A stretch of 64,000 nt of DNA, from assembly GCA_033807695.1 (NCBI GenBank), contig CM066301.1, positions 3,844,001 through 3,908,000 of the forward strand, in the 5' to 3' direction. A program made the translations under genes and the position numbers. The first letter of the stretch is position 1; each line of letters starts with the position of its first letter. Shown here piece after piece: positions 12,082 through 23,977 of the stretch. The notes beneath the pieces were generated by a model, which had not been told where the DNA came from, did no database searches, and saw only the letters and a list, made by a program, of their open reading frames with translations. Source of the DNA: Daedaleopsis sinensis (taxonomy: Eukaryota; Basidiomycota; Agaricomycetes; Polyporales; Polyporaceae).

Positions 12082-12986
12082 GTACGATCCCGATGATGGG
12101 CGCTTGTGTCCAACGCCCTCCAGGTTCTCCAAGCCACGTGACTCCTTGTGGTTAGGCTTTAGGCTTCCGACGCCGGCAAAGGATCTTCAACTAGGCTTCA
12201 AATGGTCCTTTTATCATTACTTTCCACTGTTTGCGGCAAGTATTGGAATGTACTTGACCAGATGTACAACGTACAGGCCTGGTACAGACTATGGGTGCCT
12301 GAATTGCCAGCGGACGGCATCGGGTTTCCCGACGTCGAGCCTTACAGCTTCAATGTTCAGTGGACAGAGATCGAGGTTCCGCCTCAGGCGGTGCCTCTCG
12401 CTGCGCTGTGATGGATATTTTCGCAGTGTTTGTACTACCGCGGAATTTGTACATGTTTGTCCGGGGCGAAGTACAAACGATTCGAGACGTCTACTATGGG
12501 ACCTGGGTCGCGGCCGCGATAATTCTACGCGCGATTACGGCCATGGTGAGTCGGATGTTAGCAAGTGCCTCGCAGACTAGCATGAAACTAGGACTGATCT
12601 GGCGTAATGTTAGTCCTCAGGTACGTCGCGTACCGAATTTCCGCCGCCAGGAGGCTCTAGGACTGACCGGTGACCAGTAGACGTTGTTCTAGACACAACC
12701 CTCAGGGACCGTCCTCCATTGCGGACAGGACCGACAAGGTCGATGTATGGAAACTGTCCGACTAGGGGCTGTACGCACTGACACCGGTGATCCACGCGCC
12801 GGTGACCTGAAAGCCATGGCCAACCTGAACGCCATGGCCGACCTGAATGCCATAGGCGAACAGCTCACTACATACATATATGATGCTTTCGCCTCCTAGT
12901 CAACGCCATCTCCTCGACCATCCTTCGTATCCTCAGCGGCTCGACAATACCTTCCTAGTACCTACAACCCTAGATCGACAAGAGAC
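12082..12986. other. Intergenic with short open frames and an 18-bp tandem repeat
   Basis: A short frame at 12202-12411 (+) reads plausibly near its end but has no recognised partner exons. A second frame, 12747-12899 (+), contains the tandem repeat described separately and stops just before the next gene. Either could be an unannotated small gene or a 5' exon of the 12987 gene. No tRNA or known element seen. Confidence 0.35.
12804..12857 (+). repeat. Imperfect 18-bp tandem repeat, three copies
   Basis: Three copies of a unit close to GACCTGAAAGCCATGGCC lie head to tail. In the frame starting at ATG 12747 they encode DLKAMA, NLNAMA and DLNAIG, a short amphipathic helical repeat. The copies differ by a few bases, which suggests an old duplication. 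It may be coding. Confidence 0.6.
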
Positions 12987-14388
12987 ATGGGCTTGCTCAC
13001 AGGTACGAGTCTATCTCTATTACCGACTTTGTGGAACGCCGAAGCTCACTACTAGGACGCTCAGATAATCCGGAAAGGTCTCAGCGTGTCTCTACGTTGG
13101 CCGCGCAGAACGATACTCTCCTCGAGGATATCAAGAAGCTCCATTTCGATATCGACCAGAACAACAAGAAACTCTCGGAGGCCATCAACGAGATTCTGAA
13201 ATCTGTCGACGGCCCTGCAGAGTTCCAAGCTCTGAAAGAAGCTGCCGAGAAGACTTTGTCGGAAGAAGAAAAGCAGAAATTCCGCGACGAGATGACAACA
13301 TACCAACATGACGATGAAATGGTCAAACTGATAGGTGGCATCGCAAGCATCCTCGGCGTACAATTCGGTCAGTCGTGGTGCAGAGAGCCAACGTCTGGCA
13401 TTATCTAACCGCTAGTACATTCAGCTTTTCGCATCGTCGCTACGGGAGCTGGGCGAGGCTTGCTCCTGATGCTACGCATTGCGCGGGCAGAATTCCAGCA
13501 AGGTATGTAAATATCGTTCACAGATGATACAAAGTTGCGAGCTCACTGACACGAACCCCCTAGTTGGAGCTGCGGCTGCCGGCCAGATTGTCCGGGCTAT
13601 ACCCAGAGTCGTCTGGCAGCTCTACCGTCACAACCTCCCGCAGCAAATCGCAAGGGGCAGGATTGCCACAGGAGTACGCTTTCTTGGACGAGTACGGACC
13701 TTTCACGCTGCAGGACCTATAGTATCATTGACACCCATCACAGTTCGGTCTCATGCTCGCTGTCACCGTACTCGTCGACAGCATCTTCAATGCGATAGAG
13801 AAGCCGAAGCTCATTGAGTCAGTTGATTGTCTCTCTTCATGGTTTGATCAGTGTCATTCTGACGCCTGACACGTACTGCTAGGATGATTCACGAAGCTAG
13901 TATCGCCCGTCTTGCCAGTGCCCACATCAAAGCGGAAGTCGAGAAAACAGCCGAATTGCTGAACCACATCAGTCCCATCGCGCAGCTCCAACTGCAGGCC
14001 GTGGCTCCAGGGGTATCGCCAGAGTCGAAGAAGGAGCTTTTGGTGATCAAAGACGGCATGATCAAGAATTTGGCGGACAAGGTACCGTGACGGATAATCC
14101 CTATAAGCTCACAATGGTGTGAACTGAAGTCACTTGTAGCCCTTCAAGGACGCTGCTTACGATCAGGTGTGGAAATCACTTCGTGCGCGCGACGAGGCAG
14201 TGCATGCGTATTTGGACGATGACCTCGACGAGCCTACTGCGATCGAGAAGGCAAAGAAAGCTGAAGAAGAGGCGGCGGCCAAGGCCCAAGCAGAATTTGA
14301 GGCTAACCAGATCGTTGCCCACAACTTGCAAGCAACGACCGGATTAACGGGGGAAACGATCGCCGTCGCTTACCAGGTGGTTGATTAG
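12987..14388 (+). CDS. Unknown helical protein with hydrophobic centre
   Basis: I do not recognise the family. The chosen start, ATG 12987, splices in phase (exon 12987-13002 to 13056 onward) into GRSDNPERSQR. The N-terminal part is a coiled coil (LLEDIKKLHFDIDQNNKKLSEAINEIL). The middle has two or three hydrophobic segments (LIGGIASILGVQF; a GRGLLLMLRIA stretch; LMLAVTVLVDSIFNAIE). The C-terminal part is again helical, with an Ala/Glu/Lys-rich segment (AEEEAAAKAQAEFEANQ). At least five introns are needed. Helix, hydrophobic hairpin, helix is a layout seen in some membrane-inserting proteins, but no homology can be claimed from this alone. Exon borders in 13680-13880 are approximate. Confidence 0.65.
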
Positions 14389-14803
14389 TGCTGTAGCCTC
14401 GGCACAGAAAGGGCGATTGTCGACATGGTGCGCAGAAGTGAAATATAGTGTGCATCGCGCTCCAGGAATATGCACCTGGCCGGAGAACGATTTCCTTTAA
14501 TGGTACTATGTATTAGTTTGTTGATCATAAGACGAACTGGGCGAGTACGCACTCTGTATTATTAGCAGGCCCCGATCGTTGATTTAAGTATTGCATGCGA
14601 TGGGGGCGCATGGCGGGCTATTAATTCACAACATATAGCAAGAGAAAGCGACGGGGTACTGCACAACAGAGCCGACAACTAGGGACAAGTAGAGACCGTA
14701 ACTTGAGAGATAAAAGAGAGGGTCGAGGAAAGTGGTCTTGGAGTACACTGGAGTTTCCAGCGAGCACGCCAACAGAGATGAAAGGAGGTCAAAGGCGAGG
14801 AGC
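14389..14803. other. Intergenic, convergent 3' ends
   Basis: This is the region between the stop of the unknown helical gene and the stop of CKS1. Nothing beyond 3' untranslated sequence is recognised. Confidence 0.4.
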
Positions 14804-15364
14804 TCACACTCCTCTCTTCCCAACCATCATCCTCCCTCCTCCTCCTGCCTGACCGTTCATTGGAGCGGCGGCCATCATCCTCCCTCCTCCTCCACCTCCT
14901 GCCCGACCGTTCATTGCAGCGGCGGCTTTCGCGGCGTGCATCTGGTCGAAATTCTTCGGGCGACGAAAGAGTAGCACGTGTGGTTCCGGGGCTACAACAT
15001 AACTTTAAATTCAACCCTTCTCGTGAACGGCATTGGACCGGCTCACCGTGAACTTCATAGTGCTCCCAACCGAGACTTTGTGTTATCCCGATCCCTCGCC
15101 ACTCCTCCTCGGATAGTAACCGCAATGTCCCGGTGTTATCGGCGTTGAAGAGGGTCTTCGGTATCATCTTGAAGAGCGGTTTCGGCAGAATAACATGGCG
15201 ATACTCGTACTCATCATCTGAATAACGCTCAGAGTAATGGATCCTGCCCAGAACAGCATATGAGACACCCAAGACGCAGCGTCAAGCGACAAGCGGACAC
15301 ACTTCTCGATGTATTCCTCCACCTTGCGCGCAGCTTCCTGCTGCTTGGGATCGTTGTCTGCCAT
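14804..15364 (-). CDS. CKS1: Cyclin-dependent kinase regulatory subunit
   Basis: CKS proteins bind Cdk1 and help recruit phosphorylated substrates during the cell cycle. Three exons close in phase: 15303-15364, 15047-15243 and 14804-14991, giving 148 residues. The family core is nearly complete: [56 protein letters not shown] and [11 protein letters not shown]. The HxPEPH hinge, which governs domain-swapped dimers, is present as HAPEPH and is split by the second intron. After FRRPKNFDQ comes a roughly 48-residue Ala/Met/Gly-rich tail built of two similar units ([14 protein letters not shown] and [13 protein letters not shown]). The family is usually about 110 residues, so the tail is an extension. 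The start is the first ATG (MADNDPKQQ). Confidence 0.96.
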
Positions 15365-15641
15365 GGTGCTTGAATTCAAGAGTGTGTGTAAGCTTGAACG
15401 ATGAGTCGAAAGCTTGTCGCGGAATGAGAGAGTGAATGAGTGATTGTGAGGAAGATAGACTGGAGATGGACGAGAGCCACTTGCGGGAGCGACGGGGAAC
15501 GCGACAAGTCACGCGTGACACTAAGTCACGTGGGCGGGACGCGATTGATCTCGCACTCCGACGCGTCCGCGTCAGACTCTGAGGACGCTTCGAGTCTCAC
15601 TTGTCTTTGACCGTCATCTTCACTTTGTGCAACTTCGCCGT
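15365..15641. promoter_or_regulatory. Divergent promoter region between CKS1 and MER3
   Basis: These 277 bp lie between two start codons on opposite strands. It contains several CACGTG-like or MluI-like short palindromes (for example CACGTG near 15527 and ACGCGT near 15511 and 15559). In fungi ACGCGT is the core of the MBF cell-cycle box, which would suit both neighbours. This is motif matching by eye only. Confidence 0.4.
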
Positions 15642-18600
15642 ATGGACCGATTTCGCTCTGTGTATGCTGGATATGAGTCTGGCGGCGACGCAGGACATCA
15701 TCCCCATCCCCGATACGATCCCTCCGACTCGGATGCGTATGATGCTCATCAGCTGCAGCAGCGCCATCGTTACACGCCGCAATACAGCAATGAAGATCAC
15801 CATGATGTCTATATGGATGATGTAGACGAACTCTTGAACGAGATAGGTACAAATATACGGGATGTAAGGCTGCGCGCTCTGCTAATCCTTCTACCCATCC
15901 CAGCAAACTCCTCTCCGTCGCCACCCGACCGCAGTCTGCGTGCCCGAACGTGGGGCATGCCCGTCCCTCTGCAGGCTCCCTCCACAGCTCCAAACAACAT
16001 GCACCCTTATGGTGTCCCGCAACAGTGGAATGCTGACTCTGGGGAGAACGTTTCTGAGCCATGGACACACAACGACTATGAATACCGCCATATGCATGAG
16101 GCGCAAACATATCATGATACGGGTACGCCGTTCTGAAGTTATACTCCTTGTCTCGCGCACCTCAATATGAATGTTTTGTATCCGTAGACCATCCTGACGA
16201 AGGCTACATGCATCCTGGCTACGAGTGTACACCCTTGGAGGGCGTTTCTGGGTACCTTTCGAGACCACCCAAACACTCGACGATCGTGCAAACGCGTCAG
16301 ACTCATGGCGCATATAATGACCAGCGAAGTGACGTTGCCACTCAGGATCAAGGCATGACTATTACACGTCTGAGGCCAATCTCAGACTTGCGTATGTGCA
16401 TACGCTACGAAACTACGATCAAATCTATTGAACTTTGGGATGTAACAGCGGACATGTATCGAAGCATATTCAAGTTTGGTGTTTTCAACGCTGTACAATC
16501 TCAATGTTTCAATACTGTGAGCGGTTTGTTCACATTTTCCACGCATACAGCCCTTTGATTTTGTATAGGTCATGGATTCCAACGAAAACATGGTATGTCG
16601 ACACATATATGCATCGCAGAAAGCTTTTTCTGAGTATCAGGGAAACTACAGGTCGTTAGCGGTAAGATGGCACTTGCGTTGCGGTCCCACATAATCGACC
16701 TTACCTCGTATTATAGCGCCGACGGGGAGCGGAAAGACCGTACTGTTTGAACTCGCCATCGTGAAGATGCTAAGAGAAACGTCGGGGTCTGGCCAGAAAG
16801 TGAAATGCGTTTATATCGCTCCGACCAAGGTACAGTTCACCTGCCCGTAATCCATATGCATGCGTTAATGGCTTTCATGTAGTCCTTGTGTACAGAAAAG
16901 GCAAATGACTGGCAAACAAAGTTCGCAATGTTCGGCGCAAAATGTGAGTCGCTAATCGGCGCAATCGTGGACATAACTAACCATGGCCAAACGGGCAATG
17001 TATACAGGCTCAGAGCTGACTGGAGACACCGTCAATACCGGGCGAGGAGCTTGGGGTGATGCGAAAGACGCCACGATCATGTAAGTCCTGAATGAGTACG
17101 GTGTATTCAGCTTGTATACTGATCATCGGTGTCGTATCAGCATAACGACTGTAAGTCTCTTGCTTCTCGGCGCATACATGTTCTCGAGATTGACACTGCT
17201 TAGGGCGAGAAGTGGGACAGCCTGACTAGGCACTGGTGCGTGCCTGCTTCTGTTCAGGACTTCGAGTGATTCTGAAGGCCGATATTTAGGCAACATCACA
17301 GCCACATCTTGTCTCAAATCCAGTTATTCCTTATTGACGAAGTAAGAGGGCGTTTACATGATGTCGGCTTACTAAAAAGAACTTTCGTTCAGGTCCACCT
17401 ACTAAACGAAACTCGTGGGAGCACGCTGGAAGTGGTTGTCTCTCGTATGAAGCTTCGCGGGTCCTCCGTCCGATTCGTGGTCGTTTCCGCGACTGTGCCA
17501 AACATCGAGGACGTTGCGGATTGGATCGGCGACCATGGCCCGAACAAGCGGGCCACAGTCAAAGAAGTATGTTCCTTCAGAGCCTCTACAACCTCATGCT
17601 TGACTCGTGGACTCTACAGTTCGGAGAGGAGTTTCGTCCGTGCAAGCTGTCAAAATTTGTATACGGCATACCTCGACGCAAAGACACGAACGACTTCGTC
17701 TTCGCCAAGGCTCTTGACTACAAACTCTACGGTATATTGCAGCAGCATTGCAACAATAAACCCGTCCTTGTGTTTTGCCCGACGCGTAAAGGTAGTGCCG
17801 CGTGGTGTTGCATGAATTAGCTCTGACTAACTAAAGCCGAAAGGTGTGATGGCCGCTGCCGAGCACGTATTGAAAGAGTATGAAGAGGCAATGGGCAAGA
17901 AGTCATCCTTACCATGGTCAAAGCCACCTAGGTGTGTTGGCACGCCTATTTTCATTCGAAAGGTCCGCATCATCCACAATCCGCCACCCTCAACAGAATC
18001 GATCATGGTTTCAGCAACAAGCAACTTGATAGTATGTGTGTTGCTAATGTGTTTTACGTTTCTTCCGTTCTAACGGTCCGTTTGGCAGAACTTGCGGCTT
18101 GTGGTATTGGCGTGCACCACGCCGGGCTCGGAAGAGACGATCGCAGTGCTACTGAGCAACTCTACTTGAAGAAGGTTTTGAAAGTCCTGTTCGCTACATC
18201 GGTATGTGTCCAACACAATGAATTGACCGTCAGCTAACATGTTGTAGACCCTAGCCGTGGGCGTCAATTTGCGTGAGTGATGTCATACTCGTGCATCCCC
18301 ATGGACAACGCAGCTCAACGCTCACAGCGGCCCACACTGTGATCATCAAGGGCGTCAAGTTGTACATGAACAACGCTTCTCAAGAATACTCAGATCTCGA
18401 TATCATGCAAATGATGGGACGCGCTGTATGGGGACTCTGCAATTGAAATAAGGAACATGCTCACCTCTTCGTTAACAGGGCCGTCCGCAGTTTGACAAAG
18501 AGGGAGTCGCTGTGATCATGTGCGAGCAAGAACTCGAGGCCAAATACAAGGCCCTCGCTCAGGGTCAGACTGTGCTGGAGAGCAGTCTTCACTTATCACT

Positions 18601-21600
18601 TGCCGAGCATCTCAACTCTGAGATTGCGCTTGGAACAATCACTGACATGGATACGGCGAAGGAATGGCTGCACAACTCCTTCCTCTACCGACGCCTCCAG
18701 AAGAATCCTGCACATTACGATGTGAAGAAGGAGGGTAACAGGACCTGGGAGGAGAGGATGGATGACCTAGTCACCCATAGTGTTTCGGCGCTGCAGCAAG
18801 CGCAGATGATCGACCAGGACAAAGATAACGCCTTATCCTCCACGGACTATGGAGATATCATGAGCAAGGTGAGCGTGTCTTCAGTTCGTACAACCCGTCG
18901 TTGACAACTCGTGAAGTTTTACATACGACAAGCAACAGTACGTATTTCACGCCTCCGCACGAAGATAGAACCGGTAACCACCGTTTGTGTTAGATGGTGC
19001 AAATAATCAAGTTGCCCGACACGGCCACTGTGCGAGAGATAGTGAGTGATAATTGGAATGATAGAGTAACTCAAACACTCATAACATTCAGCTTGAGGCG
19101 CTGTCTTGCTCGGACGAGTACGTCGTTTGTCGTATTCGTCGAGCTAAATTGACCTGCTGTGGCAGATTCTCCGAGATCAAATTCAGATCCGGAGAGAAAC
19201 AGGTATAGTAGATTACGAGCAACAATATGCATATAGGCTAAAATTTGCGCAGGTCTACAACAAATTGCGAACGCACCACGACATCCGTTACACTCTCAAG
19301 AAGATTGAGAAACCGGCCGACAAAGTCTTCATTCTCATTCAAGCTATCCTGGGCGCCATCAATCTGTCCGACCCAGAGTATAAGACTGCAGAGACCCAGC
19401 CCTATACAGAATCCATTCCCATTTTAAGACACATATGTCGCATCGCGAGAGGTGGGTGTCACTGCAAAGACCAGCATTACCCGGTTCATGTATGCGGCAT
19501 GCTTACTCGACTGTAGCCATCGTAGAGATTGCCAATGTACGCAAGGCAGGAGCTCTTCTCAAGAATGCGCTGGAAGTGTGAGTCGTGACAAGAAAACTAT
19601 CATCACGGTTACGACTCACCGAGTGAAAGTCTGCGCTGCTTGAGCGCGAAGGCATGGGAAGATCGTAGCGTTGTTTTCCGACAATTGGACGACATAGGTC
19701 TCAAATCGTAGCTAACAGCCACTTCATTCGCATGCTGCGTAGATGCTGACCTTCTACTACAGACTCAAAGTGAGAAAGTGCAATGTGACAATGCTACACG
19801 GCTGACTGTCGCGTAGGTACTCGCGGAACACAACATTACGACGTTCGCTGCTCTCAAGAGAACGGACCCTAGTCTTATTGAGACGGTTGGGGCTATTTTC
19901 ACGTTCAGTTGACTATGACTGATGACAATTTATCTCTAGCTCCTGAATCGAAAATCACCATTTGGTCATGACATCCTGGCAGCCGTCAAGCAACTCCCTC
20001 AGTGTACCGTTGATCTTTCCGAGATCGATGTTACGACGGAGAAAGAAGGAGTCGACGTTGAGCTCGCTATCAAATGCAGCCTACTACGGGATATCAAGTC
20101 GCAGCATTCCAAAAAGAGCAAGAAGCACAAGCGACACGACATGACTATGGTGTTGACGCTGACGTCTGACAATCATTTCGTCGACTTCCGTAGAATCGCG
20201 TCAGCAGTTTGTTTTCTGTTCTTGTCCAGACTATACTGACTATGTATCTATCCCAGCACGTCTGCACTCAAGGAGTCCCGGACTTTCGAAGTCACCACCA
20301 GACTAACCAAGCCGAGTCAGAGTATTGTCGTTATAGTCACATCGGTATGTGGATCTCAGGGAGCGCGAGCATCGAGGCCGAATACTTGTGATCGACACTT
20401 TTGCCTCGATAGGATACGTATGCAGGCCTGACAGTGTCGGCCTCATACAAACCTCGCGTCGATTCATCTGCGTTCCCCGTTATGGACACTCGTCCGCAAG
20501 ATGCGATGGTATACCAGTTTTTCCTTATCAGAGATTTACTTCGTCTCATCCTGTGCCTGCACTGTAGGCGAGGGACCTGGACGGTCTTGAAGATGTAGCA
20601 GATTTCTGGAACGTTGGTGACGATGGTAACTTCAAGAGTGACGAAGGATCCAAGCACGACTCCCCAGCCGAGATGACACCTCACGGTATGCACTGATCCT
20701 AAGGTCCGATTGCCGTGCTAAGGAATCGACAGTTAATAACCAAGTGAAGGCAGAGGTGAACGCAAAATCTATGAGTCGACTCGGAGCAGGAGAAAGCCAG
20801 TCAGTCCTGACTGATTCGATCAATACTGTCCCGAAACAACTCCCTAATGGCAATTTTGAGTACGTACACTCTGATGTCTGACAGGTTCTTGCTGACGGGT
20901 TCGTTCAGGTGCAATCATACTTGCAAGGACAAAACCAAATGCAAGCATTTCTGGTATATTTCCTTGCTTTCTTAGTGCGGGTGCATTGCTCAACTCTCCT
21001 AGCTGTCGCGATGGGCTCGCGAAGCCTCCACCAATGACGAAAAAGCGGCTCGAGCAAATCATAGCATCGCACCTGCCTTCCGGCGATTCGCGGATTGAAG
21101 CCTCCACCTCATCGAACAAGGCGAAACCCAAGCCTAAGGCGACTGAAAAGTCGAAGACAGATGCTGAGCGCGGCCCCATGAAGCAGCTGGAGGCTCTGCA
21201 CAAGCGCACTGGGGTTAAGGAAAATTTACAGCTTGGGGACAAAGGCCGAATCAAACTAGACGACGACTTGAGGAACAACGGGAAACGGCCGCGTCGACCT
21301 ATGCCTGACTTCGACATCGAGTTCACCCCTTTGCACGACCAGGCTAAGGAACCTGCGGTCGACGTCTCTGCTATGCTATCCGAGTCTGACGATGATTTGC
21401 CCGATGCCCAGGACATCCTTGACTCTCTAGGCGGCTCTGAGACTGGACGATCTGCTGCTGCTTCAGACCCGACGGACTATGCCGACCCTGAACTTGATAT
21501 GCTCATTGCTCAATTGCCCAACACTGTGGACGCTGCGAAGTCATCCTCCACCGAATCGATTGTGATGGAACCTGGTATTACCTCTCGCAAACGCCAGGCA

Positions 21601-22144
21601 CCTGAGTCCCAACGCTCTTCGCGTTCTCATAAACGGGTGAAAACTGGAGACGAATCTCCCATAGAGGTAAGGATCATTGCATAGAATGCTTGTAATAGTC
21701 ACGAATACTCACTTCTACCAGATACTGTCTTCGCCCGAAGTGGGCGGCAAGAAGATCCACTCCTCCTTCTCCGATGAAGGAGACGTGTCGACACTGTTCT
21801 ATCCCATGTCTGTATCATCTCCTTCTACGTCACCCGCGCAGGCAAGGTCCAACGAGGACGGCGGCTTTGTCCTAGACGACACGCTCTTCGACATCATGCC
21901 CTCAACGCCGACTCTAACTGAAGGCAGCCATCCACGTTCTTCTGAGGCTATGGACACCGGCCGCCCGAGACAGCGTACTGATGTCGGTAGACAGCGCGCT
22001 CTCGATCCGCTCGTGCTAAGGAGTCAAAATATCCATCCTAAACAAGAGGTAGAGCATCAACAGGCCAACGAGGCGTACGAGAATCCACTGGCAGAGTTCG
22101 AGGCTTGGTTGCAGAGCGGAGCGGTGGACATCGTGGAGCAGTGA
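15642..22144 (+). CDS. HFM1: Meiotic ATP-dependent DNA helicase MER3/HFM1
   Basis: This is a Ski2-like superfamily 2 helicase that stabilises recombination intermediates for interfering crossovers. Motif I (APTGSGKT) is encoded near 16716-16739. Motif II (DEVH) is split by an intron (GAA ending near 17341, GTCCAC near 17394). Motif III is SATVPN near 17490. Motif VI (MMGRAGRPQFD) straddles an intron near 18480. A Sec63-type domain follows (18500-20300), with KAWEDRSVVFRQLDDIG typical of HFM1. The C-terminus has the family's zinc cluster CNHTCKDKTKCKHFW, near 20910-20955. It then has a long disordered acidic tail ending ENPLAEFEAWLQSGAVDIVE. More than twenty short introns are present. The start ATG gives MDRFRSVYAGYESG. 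Zinc cluster and motif II separate it from BRR2 and SLH1. Confidence 0.92.
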
Positions 22145-22235
22145 TTAGATGCATGTATGGATAGCGAAGGTCTACGTGATGCGGGTGTGTATACTAGAAC
22201 TAAATGCGTATGTAGACGGAACGACATGATCATGA

Positions 22236-23787
22236 TTATGACGAGAAGGATGGAGGTGCATCCTCCGTTTTTGTCTGCTCTGGAGGATCGGTGTACACTC
22301 TGAGTACGTCCCTGAACCTCTCGTCCCACTCGACATCCTTGTCTGGCCGGATGATGCTGAAGCCTTCCTCGTCGGTGGTCCACCTCTTCTCGTTCTTCAG
22401 CCGCTCCGCGCGCAGCTCCACCTCCGTGGGTGGAGGATACTTGATCTCCTCCTTTGTCGGCTCCCGTGTGCCCCGCGCGAGAGCTCGCGCAGTGTCAAGC
22501 TTCTTGACGAGGGATTTGTAGAAGTTGGTGCGCGCCGTCTCGATGTCGGACAAGAAGTCGCGAACGACAGATTTCTTGTAGTACGATTCCGCCTCGCGGT
22601 CGAAGTCGAGGTCGGTGGGTGAGAGCTTCGTACTGGACGGCTCCTCAGGCTGCATAGGGTCGGTGCTAGCCTGGGGGAGAGATAAAACTTCGGCAGGAGG
22701 GGCGGACAACGGACGCGTGTTGCCCGCTATGAGCTTGATCGCGGCCTGAGCGCCTTCACGAACTTTCTGGCGCTCGTTAAAGAAGTCCCATATCATTAGC
22801 GGGATCTGAGTAAGACCTATGTGGTTCGTGAAGCTGACTAGCAGCATGGGAGGTTGTGGGGGAATGGCAGCGGGAAGTGCGTTGAGATGAGCAAGAGTGG
22901 TGTCCGCAGGTTTTGGAGGTGGTGGGGGAGCTCGGAGGGTTGGTGTCGTGAGGACAGAGAATGGTCTTGAGGGCGCGAGACGCGAAGGAGTAGGAAGGGG
23001 CTCGTCCTCTCCGAGAGCGAAATCTGGTGAAAGTTCTGGTTCTGGCTCATCGAACTTGCCATCGGTTTCCAGAGCCCGCGCGAGCTGCTCTTCCCTGTCG
23101 ACAACCTCCAGCCCATCTGTCCACCCGCGCTTCAAGCCAGCCATGTACTCTTTCAGAGTATGACGGCCAACGATGACGATTCCGCCCTCCAGCCATCTTC
23201 GACGCTTCTCTTCCGGCGAGGTCCCCGGAAGTTTCATGGGCGAGGAGAATGGCTGGTCGAGACCAAGCACCAACCGCCGCTCGGCGCGGATGTTGTCTGC
23301 AACACGGCGCGCGATGTCCCCTAGTCGGCGTCCTTTGACCATTTCGTAGTCAACGGCAGCCGCAACTAAGACGGGCTACACGAGCATATACATGAGTCCA
23401 AAGCCAGAGCAGAGGAACGAGTGCGCGAACCTTGACGTACTTCCGGAAGTATTTCATGCTTCGGTCAGAGTCCTCGTCACCTAGCCATTTCGCGCCGTAC
23501 ACCGTCACCTTGCGTGGAAGGTCCATGCTGCCCAAAGGCTCCGCCGCGAGATCCTTGACCTTGTCAACATACTCCTGGCGTATCTTCTTGCACTGCTGGC
23601 GGTCGTAGAGATAGTATCCCGTGACAGCAGAGGTGACCGTGAGGAAGATGAGCCAGTTGCGCGAGGGGAGACCAGGGCGTTTGTCGAGCCATGAAGGGGG
23701 TATACCGGTGTACTGCAGCACCGTCTTTACGCCCGACTGAGGCGGCTGAGGCTTGGGGAAGACGCTGTCGCCAACATTTGAGCTCAT
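22236..23787 (-). CDS. TIM54: Mitochondrial inner-membrane import translocase subunit Tim54
   Basis: Tim54 is part of the TIM22 complex, which inserts carrier proteins into the inner membrane, and it helps assemble the protease Yme1. Two exons close in phase (23431-23787 and 22236-23375), giving 498 residues. The family signature is near the N-terminus: GIPPSWLDKRPGLPSRNW, directly followed by one membrane span (WLIFLTVTSAVTGYYLY), then DRQQCKKIRQEYVDKVK and DLPRKVTVYGAKWLGDEDSD. The rest is the large intermembrane-space domain (VDYEMVKGRRLGDIARRVAD; WLEGGIVIVGRHTLKEYMAGL). The start at 23787 is the first in-frame ATG. Its stop is 91 bp from that of MER3 (tail to tail). Confidence 0.95.
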
Positions 23788-23977
23788 CGCCAGAGACGAC
23801 GCAGGCAAGTCGTGTCCAGGTCCTGGCAGTCGAAAGATTTGTGGCAGGGGCAGAGGTGTGCGCGCCTTTCGCGATCGGCCCGGAAAAGACCGTAGTCACC
23901 GAGCCAAACAAAGCCACACAGCCTTCCTGCTTGTTCAGAGCGAGCGCTTATAGACACCACCATTGTGACTGTCGACC
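23788..23977. promoter_or_regulatory. Divergent promoter between TIM54 and SNW1
   Basis: About 190 bp separate the two start codons on opposite strands. No distinct motif is claimed; the spacing implies a shared bidirectional promoter. Confidence 0.45.

Noticed and set aside
12202..12411. 69-residue + strand frame after OGG1
   Set aside because: Reads plausibly but has no partner exon, homologue recognised or promoter evidence; kept only as a note in the intergenic entry.
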